DNA from: Omphiscola glabra
Taxonomy: Eukaryota > Mollusca > Gastropoda > Lymnaeidae
Direction: 5' to 3'
Length of the DNA stretch: 64,000 bases
Assembly (NCBI GenBank): GCA_964017045.1
Contig: OZ024809.1
Location: forward strand, 11,414,307 to 11,478,306
The notes under the pieces were generated by a model. It worked only from the letters and a program-made list of their open reading frames with translations. It made no database searches and had not been told where the DNA came from. Both the position numbers and the translations under genes were made by a program. Shown piece by piece: positions 31,831 to 43,100 of this stretch; position 1 is the stretch's first letter; the number at the start of each line of letters is the position of its first letter.

Positions 31831-31995
31831 AACAGGCCGAGACCAAGCTAAGGCAAGAAGCAGGCCGAGACCACGATCAAGCAAGAAGCAGGCTGAGACC
31901 ACGATCAAGCAAGAAGCAGGCTGAGACCAAGCTCAGCTAAGAAACAGGCCGAGACCAAGTTAAGGCAAGAAGCAGGCCGAGACTAAGTTCAGGCA
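31831..31995. repeat. Tandem array, about 32 bp x 5
   Basis: Units with AGAAGCAGGCCGAGACCA, ending at the start of the LINE fragment. Confidence 0.8.
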
Positions 31996-31996
31996 A

Positions 31997-32985
31997 ATGA
32001 ATTTCAAAGCCGGCGACATCAATGCCATTTACGCGAAGTTTACTGGCGAAGTCCTGGGCATCGCACACAAGGGAATTCACAGGTCAAACAGGAAGCGAAC
32101 ATTCAGACCCTACTGGAACAAGGAGCTGTTAGTCCTTCTTAAGCGAAAAGCAAAGGCTCAAGAAAGAAGTCACCAAGAAGAAAACACCTGCTGTTCGTGC
32201 ACAGTACAATCAGCTGACAGCAGAATTCCGGGGCATAGTTTAAAATGCGAAAAAATTAAAAGAGAGTGTAAGTATTTGAAACGCTCGATCTTCAGGATGC
32301 TCTAAAATTGTGACGACTGCTAGGCATGTGAACACAGAGGAACCCCCAGCTGCTAAAGACCGGAAATGGTTGGAGGCAAAACGAGTACGGACGCTCAACA
32401 AGCACTTCGCAAAACAGAATACGTAAGCCGACTTATCCAAAACCTGAGGAAGTATGGAGCTCGTGCCCACCGAGTTGCACCCATCAATAATTTTTCATAG
32501 CACCCTTCACAGTGCAAGAATTGCAGACAACACTCAGACAATGCAAAACGGCTAAAGCACCAGGGCCCAATATGATTCACAATGAAATATTAACCCACCT
32601 GGGGAAACACTGAAGAGGAATACTGCTGGCTCTCAAAAACATAACCAGGACTACAGGCATTGCCGAAAGCGTAGAAAATAGCCATAGTCATTCCCATTCC
32701 AAAAAATGGGAAACCAGGGCACTTACCAGCCAGCCACCGTCCCATTTCCCTAACATCTTGTGGGGAGAAATTGGCGGAACGTTTGGCAAATTGGTGACTC
32801 TACTGGTTTCTCGAGAAGAATAACCGCTTACAACCGACGCAAGGTGGGTTACGTAAGGGTCGCAAACCTGTAGACCAAGTAATACGTGTATTTCAGTCAA
32901 TGACAAACGAGCTGCAATCGCGAAAGTACACCCTGGCTGCGTTCTTTGATCGCAAACAGCAGACGAGCAAAGAAGTTTTTTTCTG
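31997..32985 (+). pseudogene. LINE reverse transcriptase fragment
   Basis: Begins with the linker region (FRPYWNKELLVLLKRKAK), then after frameshifts TVQELQTTLRQCKTAKAPGP and NMIHNEILTHLG, the opening of a LINE reverse transcriptase domain. Stops and shifts throughout; the catalytic part is missing. Clade not determined. Confidence 0.7.
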
Positions 32986-33013
32986 ACATTGTATGTAGTT
33001 GTAATTCTCATTT

Positions 33014-33019
33014 TTTATT
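33014..33019 (-). terminator. Possible polyadenylation signal of the receptor gene
   Basis: AATAAA on the minus strand about 225 bases after the stop; a second lies nearby at 33066-33071. The site overlaps the end of an opposing LINE fragment, so the transcript end may be transposon-supplied. Confidence 0.4.
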
Positions 33020-33243
33020 AAATATTCATAATGCATGTTTTTTAGCTAAAGTTATTAAATTTAAATTTATTGAAAAATATTAATGTAATTTATAATTGTA
33101 ATTTTTGAAAAATCCACCTTCAAAGGGTTGCATTTAATGCGATAAAAAAAACATTGGTCTTTGAGTCTCTGGTCGTAATGGTTATCTTGAAGGAGATGCT
33201 GTGGATGTGATAAGTGTTGATATTTCGGGGGTAATTGACATGG

Positions 33244-34150
33244 TTAGATGTTCGCCTTGGAAGTGATCGTTGTTTGGGAAACTGTCAAACTAGTTGCAAT
33301 GGCGAGGTTCGCAGTGATGTTGGGATTTGTTGTGTTGATGGGGCTAACGGCAGTGTTGAGTTTAACAGTGTTGGTAGGAGATGCTACACTTATAGATGTG
33401 CTTGAGGTGTCAATGGGTGTCAGGGTGGACTGTTTTAATATAATACCCGAAGATATTGTTTTAGTTGGTGGATGATGGGGTAATGGTGGTGGATGATGGG
33501 GTAATGGTGGTGGATGTTGGGGTAATGGTGGTGGATGTTGGGGTAATGGTGGTGGATGATGGGGTAGTGGTGGTGGAGGAGGAAATTTTGGTATTTGATT
33601 TTTTTTGAATTTTTTGCCTAAGGACATTGGAGGAGAGGTTTGGATTTGTTGGACCTCCATAGCCACTTTCGAGTAGTCTTTCTTATGTTGACAGTCTACA
33701 GCCGGTTTAGAATCGTCTTGCTCATACTGATTATCCAAAATTGGTGCATAGTTGTGATAGTCTTGAGTGTCCGAAACTGGTGAATAGTAGTGGTAGTCTT
33801 GACTGTCCAAACCTGGGGCATATTGGTGATAGTCTTGATTGTCCGAAACTGGATCGTAGTGGTGGTAGTCTTGACTGTCAAAAAGTGGTAAATACGGGTG
33901 ATAGTCTTCATTGCCCAAAACTTGCACGTAGTTGTGATAGTCTTGATTGTCTGAAACTGGTGAATAATAGTGCTGTTCTCCTTGGATGTCCCTAGCTGGT
34001 GGGACAGGGGCACAGCGCTGTTCCTGTTGGATATCAATTACAAATAGAGACGGGTTTTCTGCGCTCCTTTCGGTCAGGGCATTATGACGAGTTCGTTCCA
34101 TTTCATGCTCTGTCGTAACTTCCACTTGAGGAAAGAATCTCTCACGTACA
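33244..34150 (-). CDS. Receptor exon 6: cytoplasmic tail
   Basis: Acceptor TTTATCTCTATTTTAG, entry phase 2, stop TAA at 33244. The 302 complete codons begin VRERFFPQ. Residues about 246-333 are 12-residue repeats of the form D-x-Q-D-Y-H-x-Y-x-P-x-x. Then come lysine-rich segments (KKDYSK, GKKFKKN), FPPPPPLP and five PPPLP-type units, and a Ser/Thr/Asn-rich C-terminus. Both the tyrosine and proline blocks are coding minisatellites, so length polymorphism is likely. Confidence 0.85.
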
Positions 34151-37100
34151 CTAAAATAGAGATAAACAACGAATATAAATGCATTGGTTGATATTCTAAA
34201 AACATTCCTAATCTTAATGGTAAGTATTTAAAAAACAACATTGTTTTCCATTTCCTAGATTCAATTATAAACGGCTCAAATTTTGGCCATTTGTAAGGTG
34301 ACGTAAGTGAAATTAATTGGACATTAATTAACTTAGCAACTAAAGAATATTAAACTATATTAGTTGATCAATACATTTTTTCAAAGTTAAACTTACTTTT
34401 GGAAACGTGAATGAATTCCTAAAGAAAAATTGAGGGAAAAAAATAAAACAAGTTATTTGTTTGGATGTATCATTTGCTAGTTAACAGAGGCGTAGCTAAG
34501 GGGTGGCAGACGTTAGATCTGCTGTGGGGGGGGGGGGTGTAAACGGGCTTCGATGGTACTTAATGGTTCAAAATAATCAGTTTCAGATTTGAGCAAGGCA
34601 TAAAAATGAACTTGCCAATACATGCCAAACACTGTAGATATGATTCTGTTAGTGGCGTCGAAATAGAGTGGATGGGGTGGTCCACCCATGTGCCATTTTT
34701 TCTTTATCAGCGGATGTGGCATTTTCGGACAAATGCAGAGTTTGTATATTGAAAAGGAGGTTGCGCAAAAATATGTGCACGCCCATGGCGGCAATAATAG
34801 TGGCTGCGCCTCTAGGCAGTGTATCTATTGATACCAAAATCGGCGATCATTTTCATAGGAAGGAGGGTGGAAATTGAGGGCACTGATGAATCTTAAAATT
34901 AAAAGGGGCTTGGCAGCTTGCTCCCCAGAAAATATTTGATTATTTCAAAATCACGGGGTGTATTTTTGAGTATACTTTAATTCAATGTTTCTATTATAGA
35001 ATATTTTATACATTTTTAAGGTTTTGTGGGAGGCATTATGGCGTCTTCCGGCATACATAAAATGAATTTACTCCGTTTGTTTCGTGCCCCAGGTAATCAT
35101 TTGGCACAAGCTTATAATCTACCATATACTGTAACATTAATCAGCGTTAGTGAAGGGGTGGAGAAATTGAGTCTGTTAAAGACATTCGGGCAAATTCAAA
35201 ATGCAAGGGTTCATTTTGGCGCATACTTCAATTTGTTGTTTCTTTCAGAGAATTTTGAGGTTGCATTTCAAACTTTCGGTTGGGGAGTGCCAAAATTAGC
35301 CATAATAATGATTTAAGACATCTTAAATTCCGCACCAGTGTGATTCAAACTATATTCATTCTAGTTGTGTCACCCTTGGGGGTAACCTTTGGCCCAGATT
35401 AATATCGCCTATTACAGCTGTCCGAAAACTCATTTGTCAAAAAAGCCAAAAATCAGCAATAGGACGATTAAAAAATTGTCGAGAGCCAAAGTTTGTTGCA
35501 AGAACTTGTTAAGAACCATGTTTTTCGGAGTCAAAACCGATTTGTGGCCGCACTCAAGTGGCTAAAGAGCTGCATGCGGCTCGCGAGTCGCGGTTTGTCG
35601 ACCACTGTACTATTAAATCTTTATAGTCCAGAGAAATTTTTTGATAACTTAAAAATACAAGAATGCATTTTATAACATATCTGAATTTAGTTTTGCAACA
35701 TTCTACACCTAATTGGAGAGCAACTGAAGAGATCCTAGTTTTAAAATGTACGTGTCACTTAACCTAGAGCCATCGTGTGCACCTAGCAACTATTACAATG
35801 CTGGGTGCCTCGGATATTTTAATGTTTTAAAGATGTGATAAAAATATTTTCTTTATCATTATTTTTCAATGCAGGTTGCAAAAAAAAAAAAAAAAAATTT
35901 AAAAAGGAAAAAAAAAAGTGGGTGGGGGTCAAAACAGAAAAGTGCTTGACCTGCTTGTGTTATGCAAAAAAAATTTTTATATTGCTATAAAAATAGTGAT
36001 ATGGAATTTTTTTTTTACATTATTTTTTAGCTTCTTAATTATTAAATGAATTTTCAACACATAAATTTAAAAAAAAGGATTCCATTAAAAAAAATCTCTG
36101 CAGACATGTTTTTATATGCTGAACGCAAATGGAGGAAAAAAAATACTTATTTATAATAATTAGACAACCCTTTCTAAATATTTAATTAGGAATAAGAATT
36201 TTTTCTAAAACTAGTATCAACAATTTTTTTTTTTATAGAAATGACAATCTCAAAATTCTAGTTCACAAAAAAAAAAATTATTATTTTGTTTGTTTGTTTG
36301 TTTTTTTTTGTTTGTTTGTTTTAGCTTTCTGATAGATTCCCATCTTGAATACAAAATAATTTTTTAAAAATTCGTGCAAATAGGTGGGGCATAATATATA
36401 TAGGCTTTGCATTTCTTAAACCTCTGTTACGCCGGATTTTTATTTTACAAAAGTAGTACATTAAAAGAAAACTCAAAAGTTTTCGATATAAAAACCGATG
36501 AAATGTGCACTTTTTTTATGCGCCCGTTCAATTCTTAATTTAAAAATAAATATTATCTAATTTTTGGAAGTTTCTATTTTTTTTAAAACTCAGCACAAAT
36601 GAAATCGATTAAATTTTATTTATTTTTTAAATACTTAATCCATCACACAATTGTACGAGTTCGGCGTAAACAAACAAGTTATTAACATACTCTAAAGTGT
36701 ATCAATTTTAAGCCTACTAAACTTCAGTATTATCTGCTGGTATGGGAGTTTATCCTTTGACATCAAACACCGATTAACTAGACCAATCAAGAAAGCTATT
36801 GATATAACACAAACCAAATACCCTTTACTTAAAGAATTTGAAGAAATATTATGTTAAACTAAGAAGAAAAAAATGATACGTTAAACCCACTTCATCACAG
36901 TTGCCCAAAGGTCAGCTTGACCAAAGCCAATTCTTTCTCTTAAATATAGGACAGAGAGATACAAAAAAAATGTATTCCCCAGTCTGTACGAATTTACCGG
37001 GTTGCCCCCCCCCCCCAACCCAGCGGCTACGAAATAAAAAATGATCATTAATTAAGTAATTATTATCACTAAATGAGTTCATTGACTGATTTCTACGCTA

Positions 37101-40100
37101 GAGAAATTATTTAGGTCTTCTTTTTAAGTTGTTATAATTGTAAAATGCTGTTTTTTAAAAAAAAAAAATATGTATCAAGCTGTCCGTACTAAATACGGAC
37201 GTCTGGTAACCCTAATTACGGACCACTTTATTTCCTACGGAAAGTTTAAATATATGTTTATCGGACGGAAAAGGGTGAATTCAAAAGATAAGTGTTTGGA
37301 TTAGAGTCTTTCCAGTATTCGTACCTAGGAAAATGTGTTTGTTGAGTCCCGTTAAATTTTATGTGACCTTGTCGTACAGTTTGTCCTGTTTTGTTTGTTT
37401 TTGTACTCATACGTGTTTGACTTGCAGGTGTTTAACTTAACAGGTGTTTAACTTACAGGTGTTTAACTTACAGGTGTTTAACTTACAGGTGTTTAACTTA
37501 CATGTGTAAACTTACAGGTGTTTAACCTATATGTGTTTAATTAACAGGTTTTTAACTTACAGATGTTTACCTCACATGTGTTTAACTTACATGTATTTAA
37601 CTTACATGTGTTTAACTTACATGTGTTAACTTACAGGTGTTTAACTTACATGTGTTTAACTTACATGTGTTAACTTACAGGTGTTTAACTTAAAGGTGTT
37701 TAACTTATATGTGTTTAATTAACAGGTGTTTAACTTAAAGATATTTACCTTACATGTGTTGAACTTACATGTGTTTAACTTTTATGTTTTATGTTACATA
37801 TCTTTAACTTACATGTGTTTAACTTACATGTGTTTAATTTACAGGTGTTTAACCTATATGTGTTTAATTAACAGGTATTTAACTTACAGATGTTTACCTC
37901 ACATGTGTTTAACTTACAGGTGTTGAACTTACACGTGATAACTTACACGTGATAACTTACAGGTGTCTAACTTACCGGTTTTTGTAAGTTTTCTCCACAT
38001 GGCAATCGCTGGAAAGACAAGTGACACACATCCAAAAACTACTGACACGCATATAAGAACTGCCTCGAGATTTGAAAGCTTAAAGGTCTGAAAAAATGGT
38101 TCTGAAATAAACGAAGAATACCAAATTAATCTGTCAACTAAAACCTTAGGAAGCAATTTCAAAGCAACTTCTTTTTAGTTTACTTTCTATAGTTAAACAA
38201 CTAACAAATTACATGTGACATAAATACATCTTATAACTGTATTTATAAAAGACCAAAATGACACAGATTCATGTTAAGAAACAATGTTGTTTAGGACTGT
38301 GATGATGTTCCTTACGTCAACTTAGTTTAAGTTAACGTCCACCATCTCATCAATTAAATTCTCACCAATGCAATCGGGAACATTTCCCTTATGTAAATTG
38401 AGTAGACTATATCTATTGCGTCAAATACGTTCTCAACTTTGCTGTCGGTAACACTGCACTAGAGTATAGACTGAGTATGTCTGTCACATCAAACATGTGC
38501 TCGCCTTTGCAATCGGCAACATTGCAACTCAGTATAGAAAGAGTATGGCTTTCTCATTAAATAAAATCTCACCTTTACAATCGGGAACATTGCACCTCAG
38601 TATACACTGAGCATGAATACCTCATCAAATATGTTCTCACCCTTGACCACGTTAGCATTGCACATCTGTATAGACCGAATATGTATACCTCATCAAATAA
38701 GTTCTCGTCTTTATCTCGGGAGTTTTACACCTAAGTATAGACTGAGTATGTCTATCTCATCGAAAATATTCTCTCCTTTTCCCTCGAGAACATCGCAACT
38801 CTCTATGGACTGAGTATTCCTAACTATAACTTCAATCAAGTTCTCATCCTTAAATTCGGGAACATTGCAAATCCGTGTAGTCTGACTATGTCTATCTCAT
38901 CAAATAAGTTTTAACCTTTGCACTAGGAAACATTGCACCTCAATATAGACGGAATATGTCTATCACATCAAATACGTTCACAGCTTTGCATACGGGAATA
39001 TTCCACCTCAGTATAGACTGAGTATGATTATCTCAGCAATCAAGTTCTCACCTCTACACTCGGGAACAAGGATTTGCGTTGTATAGTTTGGCACTGTGTT
39101 CCATGTATATTCAACCACACACACATAGTTCGCTTTGACCAGGCAATCGAAGGACACGCCCACATTCACTGTATAAGTTGTTTGACGGGTAGTTCGGTTG
39201 ATGCAATACTGAAAACTAGCGTCCTCTGAGGCACCTTGAGTAAAGATCTGAAAATGCATATCTAAAGATGTATAATTTGGAATAACAAGATGTTCGGACT
39301 GCGCATTATTTCCCTTGTGTTGATGTGCGGCTCAATATTGAGTCCTAAAAAGTGATTGTTGAAAGTAATTAGCTATCGTGTAAACTGAAATATGAACTCT
39401 GCATAAACCTGTAAATATGGTACATTTCTATGAATTATATGCATGAACGAGTTAAATGCTGATTCATCATTTTAATGGAATGCTACTTACACTCCCAGGT
39501 TCTTTGTGTGTTGCGTGTATGGTAAATTATGCGTGTTGGTTGGAAAATGTATGTCTTGTGTGTTATTTAAGTTTTCATTTTTTCATGACATGTTTAAATT
39601 AAAGCGAGTCAGAGAGCAAAAGTTTCTTGATTATATATACATATTCTGTAGGTTTTTCCCCCCAGTCGCTGAGTGCACTGGGCAGGTTCATTTAGACATT
39701 CTGAGACTCCTTGTCACACATAGCGTAGTTTACATCCATACTAAGACTGATTCCCACACATAGAGAATACTTTTCACCGACCATTTAGCCTTAACATTTC
39801 ACTCTAGGCGACCATTTAGACTTAACATTTCACTCTAGGCGACCATTTAGACTTAACATTTCACTCTAGGCGACCATTTAGACTAAACATTTCACTCTAG
39901 GCGACCTTTTAGACTTAACATTTCACTCTAGGCGACCATTTAGACTTAACATTTTACTCTAGACGACCATTTAGACTTAACATTTCACTCTAGGCGACCA
40001 TTTAGACTTAACATTTCACTCTAGAAGACCATTTAGACTTAACATTTTACTCTAGACGACCATTTAGACTTAACATTTCACTCTAGGCGACCATTTAGAC

Positions 40101-43100
40101 TTAACATTTTACTCTAGACGACCATTTAGACTTAACATTTCACTCTAGGCGACCATTTAGACTTAACAATCCGCTCTAGACACTAAGCTTTGAACGAATT
40201 TCTATCACTTTGTTTTGTTGTCTTTTGTTTGTCTTGTCTGCTGAAGAAGGCTTTTAGCCGAAAAGTTCTCTCCTTTTATTGTCTTGTCTTTTTAGTTTAA
40301 GCTTTGTCGTATATTGCTCTATTTATTTTCCTTTTTATTACACGCGAAATGTGCTACATTACTTTGTAAGTTGTTTGCAAAGAATTAACACAGACCATGA
40401 ACTTAAGGACACCCGCAAGGGGCAGATTTCTTTCCATAAGCTCTCCACCCTAATCTAGGAAAAGATCATAGAAGATTTTCAGATATTACTATATATGGAT
40501 CGATCTGCTACTAACACCCACACCACAAACCAATGGATTGAAAATTAAAAGGCCAGATTGACAAAGCAGCAGAACATATAGTCCAGATTGATCAAAGGGA
40601 TAACTAAACGGAGAGTGTCAGTCATGCGTGCTCACTCAATAATTTTTTCTATGTGCATCAAAGCGTATTCCATCTACTCGTGCGACAATCTAAAACTCAA
40701 AAGAGTTCACCAGAGATGTCCGCCAAGGATCAATCTCTTTAAAAGACGGGACAAAGTGCGGCACACAAAGTTCACGGGTCGCGCCCTCATACCAAGTATT
40801 TTCTTCATTGCCAATCAGAGATACCTTCATTGAGCATTAGCAATTCGTGATCAGAAAGACACCCTGCACGGTGACCTCTCATCGGGACCCACGACCTTCT
40901 AGACTCGACTAGCGCTGAGACTGCAGCGTCTTGGCTAAGGACATTTATTTGAAAGATGTGACGGCAGACATCAACAACAAAGACTTAGTTAGCTGTGATA
41001 TTGACCGCCTGGTATTTTGCTGTCAAATAGCTGTGCTGAAGGCCACCTGTAACTTTGCTGTCAAACTAGCTGTCGCAAAGGCCGCTTGGCACTTTGCTGT
41101 CAAACTAGCTGTGCTGAAGCCTGCCTGTCACTATGATGCTAAACAGGAAGTTATGAAACGCGAAAGGATGTCCTCACCGATGCAGTTAGGAAAGTGTATT
41201 GTGCAGGCGGAGGTTTGGACATGCTACTTTCAATCTGCTTCAATGAAAACATCTAACGTCCCAAAACGTTACATCAGAAGTTACCTTATATCTGATGTAA
41301 TTTTTTTTTAACCTGCTCTGTGCCATCGGTCTGCACTTACTGACAGTTAGAACTGGTTGATATTTAAACGCGCAACAGTCATTTGTGTTCACGTTCCGTT
41401 CATGTTTGGAAATAATTTACTAGAGTCTTTTGGGACATCCTGCAAAAGACTAATTCAATTAAAAAGGTTGTTCTTGCCTTGATTGTTCGATTTAGTTTTG
41501 ATTTTTTTTTAAATGTCGCTGCACCCTTGGAGAACACCCAAGACAACATAGGACGCTATGGCGGCTCAGTTTGAAGCAATCCCTGGAGAACTCCCCCGCC
41601 CCTTTCCATGGTTACATGATATTTCATCGATGGACACATCATCAACAAACATTTAAACACATCGACATGGCCACTCCATCGAAAGACAGGACATTGACAT
41701 GTTCTTTGCAGCGAAAGACAGAACATCGATATACAACGTCAATAAAAAAATATCCCATCACATGACTTATTTTGGGGCCGGGGCCCAAGTGTATTAATTC
41801 CTTACACAAGTAAATAATTAAGAGTACAAATATAGGATACGTTTTGATTGATGGATCTACTCAAAATTTATCAGGCATTCCCCGCATTATCCTGATTTTA
41901 AACTAATAATACCCATTCCATGTGATAGGGCCCCAAATTTTTCTTGACCATTAAAAGCACCTCAAGGAACGAGCGACTCCTGAGCTGGGATGGGCTAATT
42001 GATGAGCAGAAAGGCTTTCTTAGAGCAATGAAAATATACAATGGAATCATTGAAGTCGTCAGAAGATCTGGTTATAATTATTTTTTAAATTTATCTTTCA
42101 GTCACCTGCAGGACTTCGGAATTAGTTCAAGAAGAGATAGCATAAGAATTAATGCCATAAATGCAATACGAATGAGAAAGAAAAAAAAACAAAGCCAGAA
42201 ACAATCGTACATATCGCACAAAGCACAGACATAGTATCAACATCTTAAGGGGAATTTATCACAAATATTCGATCTTTAAAGTCATGTTTTGTTGAATAAT
42301 TTCTATTTTCGATAGTGGACCTAGAGATCAAGGTTTCAAGACAAGATCAACTTATAGACGTACATTGGGACAGTTCAAGACAAGATCAACTTATAGACGT
42401 ACATTGGGACAGTTCAAGACAAGAACAACTTATAGACGTACATTGGGACAGTTCAAGACAAAATCAACTTATAGACGTACATTGGGACAGTTCAAGACAA
42501 GATCAACTTATAGACCTACATTGGGACAGTTCAAGACAAGATCAACTTATAGACGTACATTGGGACAGTTCAAGACAAGATCAACTTATAGACGTACATT
42601 GGGACAGTTCAAGACAAGATCAACTTATAGACCTACATTGGGACAGTTCAAGACAAAATCAACTTATAGACGTACATTGGGACAGTTCAAGACAAGATCA
42701 ACTTATAGACCTACATTGGGACAGTTCAAGACAAGATCAACTTATAGACGTACATTGGGACAGTTCAAGACAAGATCAACTTATAGACATGCATTGGAGC
42801 AGTTCAAGACAAGATAAACTTAGAGGGGGCATTGGAGGAGCTCAAGACAAGATCAACTTATAAACATGCATTGGAGCAGCTCAAGACAAGATCAACTTAT
42901 AGACACGTCGGAGCAGCTCAAGACAAGATCAACTTATAGACGTACGTCGGAGCAGCTCAAGACAAGATCAACTTATAAACATGCAATGGAATAGTTTAAG
43001 ACAAGATCAGCTTATAGACATTCATTGGAGCAGCTCAAGACAAGATCAACTTATAGACATTCATTGGAACAGCTCAAAGCCATCATAATGACAGGACTTC

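Noticed and set aside
35026..35316. 96-codon frame MGGIMASSGIHKMN...
   Set aside because: Lies inside intron 4 on the antisense strand, no domain recognised, no splice support.
42315..42863. 182-codon frame of DVHWDSSRQDQLI repeats
   Set aside because: 39-bp minisatellite; a second frame is open over the same DNA.
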